DNA from: Mobiluncus sp034180645
GTDB lineage: Bacteria; Actinomycetota; Actinomycetes; Actinomycetales; Actinomycetaceae
Direction: 5' to 3'
Length of the DNA: 64,000 nucleotides
NCBI RefSeq assembly: GCF_034180645.1
Contig: NZ_JAXFNY010000021.1
Span: forward strand, 130,788-194,787
In this document: piece by piece, positions 41,601 through 49,653 of the stretch
Layout of the letters: each line of letters begins with the position of its first letter
Numbering within the stretch: position 1 is the stretch's first letter
Position numbers and translations under genes: made by a program
The notes under the pieces: model-generated
Database searches by the model: none
Seen by the model: only the letters and a program-made list of their open reading frames with translations
What the model was told of the DNA's origin: nothing

Positions 41601-42513
41601 GGGCAAACACGCGCTTTTGTTCCGCCTCGCTGAGCCGGGAAAACAGCGGCAAGACTTCCACCGCCCCCGGAACTGAGGTCCGCTGACCGGGAGCCACGTA
41701 ACGGCGCCCCAGGTGTCCCTGCAGAGCCTGAGCCGTATCGCGAATATCGCGCTCCCCCGCCAGGAAAACCAAAATGTCTCCGGGACCTTCCCGGCACAGT
41801 TCATCCACCGCCCGCAAAATGCCGGTGACCTGGTCAATCTCGCTGGTTTCCGCCCTTGTGAGGTCCTCCTCGGTGTCTTCGGACGTGAGCACGCCCGAAC
41901 TATCGTCATCCACGTCAACCAAGGGGCGATATCTGACCTCTACCGGATACGTTCGTCCCGCGACTTCAATAATGGGGGTATCTGGCCCAAAAGCCGTGGC
42001 GAAACGTTCGGAATCAATGGTGGCAGAAGTAATAATCACCAGCAGGTCGGGACGTTTCACTACCAGACGTTGCAAATAGCCCAAGATAAAGTCAATGTTC
42101 AAAGACCTTTCGTGAGCCTCATCAATAATCAGTGCATCGTATTGTTTCAGCAGTGGATCGTGGCTGATTTCGGCCAGCAAAATCCCATCGGTCATCAGTT
42201 TGATTTGCGTCTCAGGACCCAAAGTTTGGCGAAACCGCACCTGGTAACCAACGGTGGAACCTAGTGATTGACCCAATTCGGAGGCAATTCGCGAAGCAAC
42301 GGTTCGGGCAGCCAGGCGGCGCGGCTGGGTATGGCCAATCATGCCCCGCGTACCCCGTCCTACTTCCAGGCACATTTTCGGCAGCTGGGTGGTCTTTCCG
42401 CTTCCGGTGGCTCCGCTGATAACAACGACTTGATGCTCACGCAAGGCAGCGAGAATCTGCGGTCTTGCCGCGCTGAGGGGCAAATCGGAAGGGTAGGACA
42501 ACTCTAGGGACAT
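38680..42513 (-). CDS. hrpA: ATP-dependent RNA helicase HrpA
   Basis: 1277 residues, the full HrpA length. Helicase motifs: I GATGSGKTTQLPK, Ia TQPRRLAARTVASR, II DEAHERSLN, III TSATIDSERFA, V TNVAETSLTVPGI and VI QRKGRCGRVAPG. Then come the winged-helix/ratchet and OB-fold regions and the large C-terminal DUF3418-type domain, with a TSRLFARTVARVEPEW block. DEAH/RHA helicases remodel RNA-protein complexes; HrpA is linked to mRNA processing and rescue of stalled ribosomes in E. coli. Divergent from the next gene. Confidence 0.95.
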   Translation of the reverse strand: MSLELSYPSDLPLSAARPQILAALREHQVVVISGATGSGKTTQLPKMCLEVGRGTRGMIGHTQPRRLAARTVASRIASELGQSLGSTVGYQVRFRQTLGPETQIKLMTDGILLAEISHDPLLKQYDALIIDEAHERSLNIDFILGYLQRLVVKRPDLLVIITSATIDSERFATAFGPDTPIIEVAGRTYPVEVRYRPLVDVDDDSSGVLTSEDTEEDLTRAETSEIDQVTGILRAVDELCREGPGDILVFLAGERDIRDTAQALQGHLGRRYVAPGQRTSVPGAVEVLPLFSRLSEAEQKRVFAPHLYRRVVLATNVAETSLTVPGIVYVIDPGVARISRYSNKTRVQRLPIEPISQASANQRKGRCGRVAPGVCIRLYSEADFLSRPAYTEPEIQRTSLSAVILQMAALGLGEVADFPFLDPPSPRSVTDGVTELSQLGALDTRKKPARLTRLGRKLSRFPLDPRLARILVEADRLGVIDPAVVVVAALAMQDVRERPSERRAEADLAHARFEDERSDFLSYLKLWSYLQDRIETLSSSAFRRLCSREFLHFLRVREWIDLVAELRGMCRDVGIKTRETKVVDLDQVDVESLHQAILSGMLTQIGFWSEAKREYHGAHGTRFVVWPGSGLSRKHYDWVMAAELVETSRLFARTVARVEPEWIEQAGRYLLTRTYFDPYWSTRFGCAMVHERVSLFGMVLSADRSIPLASLQDTVVEGIPARSLARDLFIRHGIVRGEWRSVYPFMEDNQRRLEMAAEARRRRQIPGEVDPYALEKWLETRIDPAVSSGAAFEAWWKNQRLEHPDWLEYPWDLLVPDSGDNTDQFPDFWPAGEHLLPLAYTFSGKRGPTPEAANHRDLPYNKGKKSKKIKEREIDTVDLPEGVTIIIDEAILESLDSRGFDWPIPGALRDYLLACVKALPKSVRKYVVPAANFVDEILPRFERYVNEPSQQRPDFDDIFTQSVAAVRQVDLTETDLTAMHAALEEGQRNHFAIVGRGGKVLGLGDDFQALRDRLIVKTTQEQGKVWAQQEAEKAKVERPRDFAQQLSHALRLTETRVSTRWRGAEAAALAASPYPSTSALIDAAQSAAGRALVAEYLAEGHSLTDDTDLAELQEWAIDRYEDQIYRILQAVAAAMQAQGELEQQLRGAAGSALAATKADIVNHVNQLVGGDFLARTPAKWLAQLVRYLRADALRLDKARRNSAGDAQLAACFAEVATAFETAVKAAEARPFNAETHHRLQELRWLLEEYRVQTFAQQLGTIEKVSAKRINKQISALK

Positions 42514-42615
42514 AACCCACCTATTTTAGGCAAGGATGGCTCAAACTTCACCTGACCGCGGGGCAAAACCCGCCGGGATGCTCCCGTCAGCCCGTGAATG
42601 CGAGAGAATAGGAAC

Positions 42616-43581
42616 GTGAGTAACTCCACGCCGAACCTTCCCCCGGGGCCGCCCGGTGCCGCCGGTTTGCCCTCCAGGCCCGCTGCGACATCGGACTTTT
42701 CCCAGTTCCTCCCGGTTCAAGTGCCTATTTTGCCGTGGAAAAACGCGAAACTCTTGAGTCAAGCTCTGGGCGATACGGTCTATGTCAGTTCCGCTTTTGC
42801 CACGGCCCTGCGCTTGGAGTTACAGCTCGGCGTGCCCGCCCAGCGCGGAGAAATCGGGGTGAGGATTCCGCTTGATGATCCAGCTTCCTGGTCTGAATTG
42901 TTTTGTCTGGATGACACAGCACCCCAGCTGGGCCGAGCCCTGCGCGCCGAAGTCAGCGCTCGGGAGATGCTGGAAAAACCCCAAACTAGCGCCAAACTGT
43001 TGTCACGTTTAGCGGAGAATAACTGGTATGGCCTGGAAATTGAGGTTCCTGGAGAAAACCTTGATTCGCAATTGATACAGGTTGCCCGGCGCGCCGCCGA
43101 CGCAGGCCTGCATCCGGCTCTAAGTGTCTTGCCCGGAGCCCTACATTCTCAAAATCAAGGTATTATGAGCGCTTTTGAAACAATATCGCTAGACCTTCTC
43201 AATGGCTACCAGCCTCGGCGTGAACAGTTGAAGTATCTGGCAACTCAGCGCGTGGTCGGCAAAATTATTGATGCCAAGGACAGCGAGAGAACTAATTTGG
43301 AAGCCTCTTTAGAAACCCTCGTGTTGATGCGATCCAAATTAGACAGTCAATCTGAAGTTGCCGTGGGAATCGCGGGGCATTTCGGTTTGGAATCCCTCAC
43401 GCTACCGCTGCGCGAGGACTTGGATTTCGTTGCCAGAACACGCTTGGCGGGAGCTCGAGAAAAGATTTTTGAAGCCCTGGATTTGGCTAACGCGCTGACC
43501 CAAGGCAAGACTACGGTGGCTTCCGCTTTCGTGGCTGACGTGTTGTCCCGAGCGGGAAAGGCCACTTCCCTTCCCGTCTAG
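42616..43581 (+). CDS. Uncharacterised cytosolic protein
   Basis: 321 residues from GTG 42616 (VSNSTPNLPPGPPG). A Pro-rich N-terminal 35 residues precede a mixed alpha/beta body that reads like a barrel or Rossmann-type fold (YGLEIEVPG, AADAGLHPALSVLPG, VAVGIAGHFGLESL), but no known family or motif is recognised. GAGAAT lies 6 bases before the GTG, the same geometry as other probable leaderless genes in the window. The frame opens at ATG 42598, which has no better signal. Followed after 63 bases by a small membrane protein gene on the same strand. Confidence 0.7.
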   Translation: MSNSTPNLPPGPPGAAGLPSRPAATSDFSQFLPVQVPILPWKNAKLLSQALGDTVYVSSAFATALRLELQLGVPAQRGEIGVRIPLDDPASWSELFCLDDTAPQLGRALRAEVSAREMLEKPQTSAKLLSRLAENNWYGLEIEVPGENLDSQLIQVARRAADAGLHPALSVLPGALHSQNQGIMSAFETISLDLLNGYQPRREQLKYLATQRVVGKIIDAKDSERTNLEASLETLVLMRSKLDSQSEVAVGIAGHFGLESLTLPLREDLDFVARTRLAGAREKIFEALDLANALTQGKTTVASAFVADVLSRAGKATSLPV

Positions 43582-43644
43582 CTTTGGCGCAAAAGACCGA
43601 TAAACAGTAGAATTGCCGCGCATAGTTTTTCGGAGGTGTGGGCA

Positions 43645-44028
43645 ATGGCTAAAGGCAAGTGGCTGTTTCTGGCTGGTTTGGGGGCTGGAGCCGCGTTGGC
43701 CTTGCGGATGAGTGAAAAGCAAATTAGCAGTGTAAAGGGTTTTGCAGCCAAAATTGCTAACTCGGAAAGCGTCACGGATGCTCGCAGGGTAGCCACGGAA
43801 AAAATGGACGATGTCTTGCGCACACAGGGAGCTAAACTCATTGACAAGTTGGCAGAGAACCTAAAGACCCAGCTAAACGCAGGGGGCAGTGCTGCTTGGG
43901 CGGGCTTCGCCAACGCCGGGAATGCCGGAAACACCCCTCCGGAAGCGTCAACCACATCAACCGATAAAAACGGTGTTACCCGTGACAAAGACGGACACAT
44001 CATTATTGATGGAAAAACCGTTGCCTAA
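43645..44028 (+). CDS. Small membrane-associated protein, YtxH-like size
   Basis: 127 residues; ATG 43645 has GGAGG upstream. One N-terminal hydrophobic stretch (WLFLAGLGAGAALAL) is followed by a charged, probably coiled region (SEKQISSVKGFAAKIANSES) and a disordered tail with DKDGHIIIDGKTVA. Resembles small actinobacterial YtxH-type or DUF-class proteins; no specific function can be given. It may be co-transcribed with the metal transporter 30 bases downstream. Confidence 0.65.
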   Translation: MAKGKWLFLAGLGAGAALALRMSEKQISSVKGFAAKIANSESVTDARRVATEKMDDVLRTQGAKLIDKLAENLKTQLNAGGSAAWAGFANAGNAGNTPPEASTTSTDKNGVTRDKDGHIIIDGKTVA

Positions 44029-44058
44029 CCCAAACCGATGGAGAGGCTGCCAAAGTAG

Positions 44059-45309
44059 ATGAACTCACAGAACCTCCCCGAACCCACTCCGGAACAAATT
44101 AAGCGCTGGCGGCGCTATCTCGCCGAGGAACGTGACGAAGCCAAAATCTACCGTGCCATCGCTAAAAAACGCCACGGCGTGAATCGCGAGATTCTGTTGG
44201 AACTGGCGGATGCCGAAAAGCGTCACGAAGATTACTGGCTGGCGCACCTCGGTACTCATGCCGAGCCTGCCCCACACAACCCCTGGTATATCCGGCTACT
44301 GCAGGGTCTGGCCATCAAGATAGGCTCTATTTTTGTTTTGGCGATGATGCAACGCTCCGAAGAACGCGGCACTTATGATGTCGATGCGGATGCCACCCCG
44401 CAGATGGCGGCCGATGAGCACCTGCATTCTGAAGTGGTTCGCGCTTTGGCGGCTCGCTCCCGAGCCCGTTTTTCCGGACGTGCCCGCGCCATGGTTTTCG
44501 GAATCAATGATGGCTTGGTTTCCAATCTCGCTCTCGTGGCGGGCATCGCTGGTACGGGAGTTCCGGTGTCAATAATTCTGGTCACGGGGCTGACCGGGTT
44601 GGTGGCAGGAGCCCTGTCGATGGCTGCGGGGGAATATATTTCTATCACGTCTCAGCGCGAGTTGTTGGAATCTTCGCAGCCTAACCCGGATGTGAAACAG
44701 CGCCTGCCCATGTTGGACCGCGCCGCTAATGAGCTGAAACTCCTGTTTATGGCTCGAGGTGACAATCCTGAGGAGGCAGTTGCACACGCGGTTTTGGCCT
44801 TGGAAACCATTGATGCACAGTTACAGTCACGCACGCTGTCTAAAACGGCTACTCCAGATTCCTTGGAAGGCACTAGCCAGAGCGAATCAACTGACGAAAC
44901 GACTCCCGCAGACAACGACACCACCACCCCTTCTGCGTCAAGAATGTCAACTAAAGAATTCAAAGAAACAGATGACTATCCCCTCGCCTTAGCCCTTGAA
45001 GAAGCCCCCTCTGGGGAGCTGGAGGCGATTGGCTCCGGGCCCCAGGCGGCCCTGTCCTCTTTTTTGGCTTTCACCTTGGGGGCATTCATTCCCCTGATTC
45101 CCTTCCTCCTAGGATTCAGTGGAATCCCCGCTATTAGCGCCGCAGTTGTACTGGTCGGACTCATTTTGCTGATGATTGGCGGAACAATCGGCATTCTATC
45201 TGGTAAACCGCCGTTTTTGCGAGCCTTACGGCAGGCTGCTATCGGTATCGGTGCTGCAGTTGTCACTTACCTTTTGGGTCTCGCCGCCGGGGGAGCTTTT
45301 TCACTGTAA
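44059..45309 (+). CDS. Ferritin-like/VIT1-CCC1 fusion: probable iron or manganese transporter (MbfA type)
   Basis: 416 residues. Residues about 10-80 are a ferritin-like helical domain with metal-type Glu/His pattern (EERDEAKIYRAIAKKRHG, ELADAEKRHEDYW). The rest is a VIT1/CCC1 transporter with about five membrane segments (FGINDGLVSNLALVAG, GLTGLVAGALSMAAGEYIS, then three at the C terminus). This layout is that of MbfA, an iron exporter in rhizobia. A long acidic/Ser/Thr-rich linker (about 245-310) is unusual for the family. ATG 44059 has only a distant GGAGAGG. The ferritin domain may sense or oxidise Fe(II) before export; this is inferred. Confidence 0.85.
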   Translation: MNSQNLPEPTPEQIKRWRRYLAEERDEAKIYRAIAKKRHGVNREILLELADAEKRHEDYWLAHLGTHAEPAPHNPWYIRLLQGLAIKIGSIFVLAMMQRSEERGTYDVDADATPQMAADEHLHSEVVRALAARSRARFSGRARAMVFGINDGLVSNLALVAGIAGTGVPVSIILVTGLTGLVAGALSMAAGEYISITSQRELLESSQPNPDVKQRLPMLDRAANELKLLFMARGDNPEEAVAHAVLALETIDAQLQSRTLSKTATPDSLEGTSQSESTDETTPADNDTTTPSASRMSTKEFKETDDYPLALALEEAPSGELEAIGSGPQAALSSFLAFTLGAFIPLIPFLLGFSGIPAISAAVVLVGLILLMIGGTIGILSGKPPFLRALRQAAIGIGAAVVTYLLGLAAGGAFSL

Positions 45310-45402
45310 CCCCCGTCCGACACCCGACTTACCAGCGCCCCGGAGCTCCACTGAACAAACGAGCAATGAAAGACCTCACTAGAGAATCTTATGCCGATTT
45401 TG

Positions 45403-45433
45403 GAGGAAAGTTTCCTCTCGTCTCAGGTACAAT
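45403..45433 (+). promoter_or_regulatory. Promoter of the TRIC-type gene with a palindrome at -35
   Basis: TACAAT (45428-45433) lies 6 bases before the GTG start, so transcription probably begins at the GTG. GAGGAAA-G-TTTCCTC (45403-45417) is a perfect 7-bp-arm palindrome covering the expected -35 position and could be an operator. Confidence 0.6.
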
Positions 45434-45439
45434 GCTCAC

Positions 45440-46303
45440 GTGCTGAGTGCTATATTCTCTTTCGATACCGGCCTGTTTCCCACAACTATCTCGGCAGCTG
45501 CACCAGTTTCTTTCAATGACCTTTTACCCCAGGTGTTTCGAGTTCTCGACATTACCGGCGTTTTCCTCAACGGTATCCTCGGCGGCAGATTGGCTCGTCA
45601 AAAGCATTTTGATCTAGTTGGTTTCGGAGTTTTGGCAGTGGTTTCCGCTTTGGGTGGTGGCATCATCCGCGACATTATGCTGAACAATGCCCCTCCTGTA
45701 GCCCTGACCGACAAATTTTATTTGACCATGGCTTTGGCTGGGGCGGTGGTCGCCGGGTTATGGAAGTTTGATGGCAAATGGTCGCGGCGAACCCTCATTT
45801 TATTCGATGCTCTGGTGCTGGGAATCTGGGCTGGCACGGGGACTCAAAAGGCTCTGAGCTTGGGCTTCGACGTGATTCCATCCATATTGATGGGTGTAAT
45901 CACCGCTATCGGTGGAGGGATGGTGCGTGATATCGCTGCGGGCAACGTGCCGGTGGTGTTCGGGGGAAGCAGCCTCTATGCCATCCCGGCTATCCTTGCT
46001 TCGTGTGCAGATGCCTCTTTCTACAAACTTGGATATCCCCTAACCGGTATGGTGGCAGCGGCTCTAATCGGCTCAACCCTCACCATCTTGGCTTCCTGGC
46101 GGCGCTGGATTCTTCCCGAAACTCACGATTGGACGATTTCGATGACTCGCCAACAGTGGAAATCGGCACAGCGAGCTCGCCGAATCGCCCGTGGAGACTA
46201 TCCGGATGCTAAGACAAAAAAGCTGTGGAAAAACCAGTTTTCCACAGGTAAAACCGATGAGGATGGCGAAAGTAGCGACTCCGGTACCACACTTGAGAAG
46301 TGA
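45440..46303 (+). CDS. TRIC-type cation channel (UPF0126/YicG family)
   Basis: 287 residues with about seven membrane segments and the two Gly-rich repeats of the family, GGGIIRDIMLNNAPP at about 75-90 and GGGMVRDIAAGNVPVV at about 155-170. These form the conducting half-helices in trimeric intracellular cation channels. A C-terminal cytoplasmic tail is Arg/Lys rich then acidic. Length is near the family norm plus the tail. Start GTG 45440 is leaderless. Its stop overlaps the GTG of the HNH nuclease as GTGA. Confidence 0.85.
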   Translation: MLSAIFSFDTGLFPTTISAAAPVSFNDLLPQVFRVLDITGVFLNGILGGRLARQKHFDLVGFGVLAVVSALGGGIIRDIMLNNAPPVALTDKFYLTMALAGAVVAGLWKFDGKWSRRTLILFDALVLGIWAGTGTQKALSLGFDVIPSILMGVITAIGGGMVRDIAAGNVPVVFGGSSLYAIPAILASCADASFYKLGYPLTGMVAAALIGSTLTILASWRRWILPETHDWTISMTRQQWKSAQRARRIARGDYPDAKTKKLWKNQFSTGKTDEDGESSDSGTTLEK

Positions 46304-47028
46304 GCGGTTTCTCTAGTATCGAACCCTCGACGCCGAAGCGCCGAGCCAGTATCGGCGACGTCGTGTTGGTTGGCTGCGCGGCACTAGTTTGGTGGGCACT
46401 ATGGCCTGGAGCAGGGCCGAATCTGGCGAATTTTCCCACCCCCGGTTTACGTTGCCCCGCCGGTTCCACCAGCGCGAATATCGGCGGTTCCCTGCGTGAA
46501 CTATGTGCCCTGACGGTCCGTAAAGACGCTGGACCCGGCGGGTATCAACGCGACATGTTCGGAGCGGGGTGGATGGATCGCGATGGGAATGGCTGCGATA
46601 CCAGAGCGGAAATATTGGCTCGAGACTTTCAATCCCCGCGTTTCGCGGACAGCGCCAAGCCGTGCCGGTTGACCGGGGGAACCTTTCACGATCCCTACAC
46701 CGGTAAAACCGTGCAATTTGAAACGGCACCGGGCCGCAAAGTCCAGATTGACCACGTGGTGGCACTGGGCAATGCGTGGAAGTCCGGGGCTTGGGCCTGG
46801 ACGAAAGCACAGCGGGAGGCATATGCAAATGACCCGAGCGTGCTGCTGGCGGCAGACGGACCGGCTAACCAACAGAAATCAGACGCCTCTGCCGATGCCT
46901 GGATGCCTCCAAACCACAACTTCCGCTGCGCCTACGCCCGCCAACAAATCGACATCAAGTATCGGTGGAACCTGACGGTCACCGTTGCGGAAAAAGCCGC
47001 GTTGCTCTCTGCCCTGACCAAATGCTAG
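46300..47028 (+). CDS. Secreted or membrane-anchored HNH nuclease (DUF1524-type)
   Basis: 242 residues. One N-terminal hydrophobic segment (about 18-38, IGDVVLVGCAALVWWALWPG) directs export. The outer part contains WMDRDGNGCDTRAEIL and the nuclease core IDHVVALGNAWKSGAW with LLAADGPANQQKSDA and AWMPPN, the DUF1524/HNH pattern (His of IDHVV as general base). Cys residues probably form disulfides. Exported nucleases of this type in actinobacteria degrade environmental DNA for nutrients or biofilm dispersal. GTG 46300 overlaps the TRIC stop. Cytosolic defence use is less likely because of the export segment. Confidence 0.85.
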   Translation: MSGFSSIEPSTPKRRASIGDVVLVGCAALVWWALWPGAGPNLANFPTPGLRCPAGSTSANIGGSLRELCALTVRKDAGPGGYQRDMFGAGWMDRDGNGCDTRAEILARDFQSPRFADSAKPCRLTGGTFHDPYTGKTVQFETAPGRKVQIDHVVALGNAWKSGAWAWTKAQREAYANDPSVLLAADGPANQQKSDASADAWMPPNHNFRCAYARQQIDIKYRWNLTVTVAEKAALLSALTKC

Positions 47029-47049
47029 GCCAGCGTGGTTAAACGCGCC

Positions 47050-48714
47050 TTATTTTGCCAGAGCCTGGGCAACCACCTGTTTTGCTTCTTCCTGAATAGT
47101 CTGAAGATGCTCGGGACCCTTAAAGGATTCGGCATAAATCTTATAAATATCTTCGGTGCCGGAGGGACGCGCGGCGAACCAGGCGTTCTTGGTAGTGACT
47201 TTCAGTCCTCCGATAGCCGCGTGGTTGCCCGGTGCCTGCACCAGGCGGTCGACAATCGGCTCCCCGCCCAGTGTCGAGGCCGCGACGTCTTCAGGCGCCA
47301 AAGCCGCGAGCTTGGCTTTTTCCGCCTTGGTCGCGGGGGCATCCACCCGTTCGTAAGCGGAAGCACCAAACCGGGCCACCTGTTCTTCGTGCAGAGCGCT
47401 GGGAGTATTCCCGGTCACTGCGAGGATTTCGGAGGCCAGCAAAGCCGCAATCAACCCGTCCTTGTCGGTGGTCCACACGGTGCCGTCTTTGCGCAGGAAA
47501 GACGCGCCAGCGGATTCCTCGCCGCCAAAGCCTACGGACCCATCCAGCAATCCCGGCACAAAATGCTTGAAACCAACGGGGACCTCGACGAGTTTGCGTC
47601 CCATATCGGCTACTACCCGGTCGATTAAAGCCGATGACACCAGCGTTTTGCCGACGGCACAGCCTTGCGACCAGTGCGGACGGTGGGTGAACAGGTATTC
47701 GATTGCCACCGCCAGATAGTGATTCGGATTCATCAGGCCATCGGCAGTAACGATGCCGTGACGGTCTGAATCAGCGTCGTTTCCAGTCGCAATATCGTAG
47801 GGAGCCGAGCCGCCCTCCATCACCTGACGCAGAGAAGCCATCGCGTAGGGCGAGGAGCAGTCCATCCGAATCTTGCCGTCCCAGTCCAAAGTCATGAAAG
47901 ACCAGCGCGGATCGACCTTTTCATTCACCACCGTCAGGTTCAATCCGTAACGTTCGGCGATGGCGGCCCAGTAGTCTACCGAAGCGCCGCCCAAGGGGTC
48001 AGCCCCGATGCGGACACCGGCGGACCGAATCGCCTCAACGTCAACTACGTCAATTAGCGAGTCTACGTATGACGGTAGAAAATCTGTTTTTCTAATAAAT
48101 TCTGATTGCTCGGGATGCGGGTTCCTCGGCACGGAACGCCAACCCTGGCGCAAAATCTCATTGGCACGATTAGCAATCCAGGAAGTCGCGTCCGAATCGG
48201 CGGGACCACCACTGGGCGGGTTGTATTTAAAGCCGCCGTCACGAGGCGGATTATGCGAAGGGGTAACAACGATACCATCAGCCAAACCCGCTCCGCTCAG
48301 CCGCACGCCTCCCGGCGTGCCCGCCCCGTTAGCCTTGAGAATGGCGTGAGATACAGAGGGTGTCGGAGTGAAGGAATCGCGTGCGTCTGTCAGAGTGCGC
48401 ACTTCCATGCCCGCGAGAACCTCCAAGGCGGTACGCCACGCCGGCTCGGATAGGGCGTGCGTATCGCGCCCGATGAACAGGGGGCCGTCATAACCTTGTG
48501 ATTGACGATATTCCACAATCGCGGCCGTGGTGGCAACGATATGAGCCTCGTTGAAGGCGCGGTCCAGAGATGAACCGCGATGGCCCGAAGTCCCGAACGA
48601 AACTGCCTGTCCAGGCTCATTCACATCGGGTTCCAGGTCATAATAAGCGCTAATGACTTCATCAACGTTGATGAGGTCTTCCGGTTTGGCAAGTTGTCCA
48701 GCTCGTTCATGCAT
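47050..48714 (-). CDS. pgm: Phosphoglucomutase (alpha-D-glucose phosphate specific)
   Basis: 554 residues, matching the bacterial Pgm length. N-terminal substrate loop SFGTSGHRGSSLDRAF, the active-site serine in VTPSHNPPRDGGFKYNPP, metal loop GNDADSDRHGIV, sugar loop GGEESAGASFLR and the C-terminal phosphate loop RPSGTEDIYKIYAESF are all intact. Interconverts glucose 1- and 6-phosphate for glycogen and nucleotide-sugar synthesis. ATG 48714 follows a GAGG. The divergent neighbour is a glycosyltransferase, a plausible metabolic link. Confidence 0.95.
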   Translation of the reverse strand: MHERAGQLAKPEDLINVDEVISAYYDLEPDVNEPGQAVSFGTSGHRGSSLDRAFNEAHIVATTAAIVEYRQSQGYDGPLFIGRDTHALSEPAWRTALEVLAGMEVRTLTDARDSFTPTPSVSHAILKANGAGTPGGVRLSGAGLADGIVVTPSHNPPRDGGFKYNPPSGGPADSDATSWIANRANEILRQGWRSVPRNPHPEQSEFIRKTDFLPSYVDSLIDVVDVEAIRSAGVRIGADPLGGASVDYWAAIAERYGLNLTVVNEKVDPRWSFMTLDWDGKIRMDCSSPYAMASLRQVMEGGSAPYDIATGNDADSDRHGIVTADGLMNPNHYLAVAIEYLFTHRPHWSQGCAVGKTLVSSALIDRVVADMGRKLVEVPVGFKHFVPGLLDGSVGFGGEESAGASFLRKDGTVWTTDKDGLIAALLASEILAVTGNTPSALHEEQVARFGASAYERVDAPATKAEKAKLAALAPEDVAASTLGGEPIVDRLVQAPGNHAAIGGLKVTTKNAWFAARPSGTEDIYKIYAESFKGPEHLQTIQEEAKQVVAQALAK

Positions 48715-48828
48715 AGCCTCATTGTTTCACCAATTTCTGTACTGGCGCGGGCGTTTAGATGACAAAACCCGTAAACTTCTGGCGCCGAAAGCTCGCATTT
48801 GGCTAGATAGGGCTTTAAAATTGCACAC

Positions 48829-49653
48829 GTGCCTGAAACTGACAAGGAAAACAGCAAAAACTCTGCCCCAGCCATTCCTGATCCGAACCAGAAAGTTGCG
48901 GTCATCATTCCCGCCAAGGACGAAGGCGATTCGATTGGGGCGACAATTCGTGCCTCCAAGGCTTTGCCCCGAGCCGATTTATTCGTGGTGATTGATGATG
49001 GGTCTAGTGACAATACGGGTGAAGCCGCGCGCAGTGCCGGTGCCGTGGTGGTACGCCATTCCGTCAACCGCGGTAAGGCCAGTGCTATGGAAACAGGGGC
49101 AAAAGTCGTGGCTATGCGCGACCCCGAGGACGGGCCTCGCCGTCTCATTCTGTTCCTGGACGCGGACTTGGGAGATTCCGCCGCCCAGACTTTCCCGCTG
49201 GTGGAGGCGGTAATGCAGGGACGCACGGACTGTGCCATAGCTGCCCTGCCTCGCCAAGCCGGTGCCGGTGGTCACGGTTTTGTGACACGTTTATCGCGCC
49301 GGGCCATTCGCTGGGCAACCGGGTGGGAACCGCTCCAACCACTGTCGGGTCAGCGCTGCCTGAGTGCGGAAGCCTTTTTCGATTGTCTGCCCCTGGCGCA
49401 TAAGTGGGGGGTGGAAACCGGCATGACTATCGACCTGCTGGTTAAGGGGTACTCGGTGCAGGAAGTTCCTTGCGACCTGACACACCGGGCTACCGGCAAC
49501 GATATGGCGGGATACCGTCACCGTCTGAGCCAATTCCGGGATGTATTTCTGGCCTCCGCCACACGCTTTGTGCGCCACGTTCGGGCTCCCCTTCGGCTGC
49601 GCCTGTCCGCAGCGATTAAACAGGAGCCCGGTGAGGTTTACTGCCTGAAGTAA
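48829..49653 (+). CDS. Family 2 glycosyltransferase
   Basis: 274 residues. GT2 core: VAVIIPAKDEGDSIGATI, VIDDGSSDNTGEAARS, VRHSVNRGKASAMETG and the DxD-type FLDADLGDSA, then GQRCLSAEAF and ETGMTIDLLVKGYSVQEV. It resembles DPM1/GpgS-like transferases without membrane helices, but the donor and acceptor are not defined by these motifs. TAAAAT lies 7 bases before the GTG without Shine-Dalgarno, so a leaderless transcript is likely. The stop overlaps the 3' end of the convergent membrane gene by 16 bases. Confidence 0.88.
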   Translation: MPETDKENSKNSAPAIPDPNQKVAVIIPAKDEGDSIGATIRASKALPRADLFVVIDDGSSDNTGEAARSAGAVVVRHSVNRGKASAMETGAKVVAMRDPEDGPRRLILFLDADLGDSAAQTFPLVEAVMQGRTDCAIAALPRQAGAGGHGFVTRLSRRAIRWATGWEPLQPLSGQRCLSAEAFFDCLPLAHKWGVETGMTIDLLVKGYSVQEVPCDLTHRATGNDMAGYRHRLSQFRDVFLASATRFVRHVRAPLRLRLSAAIKQEPGEVYCLK

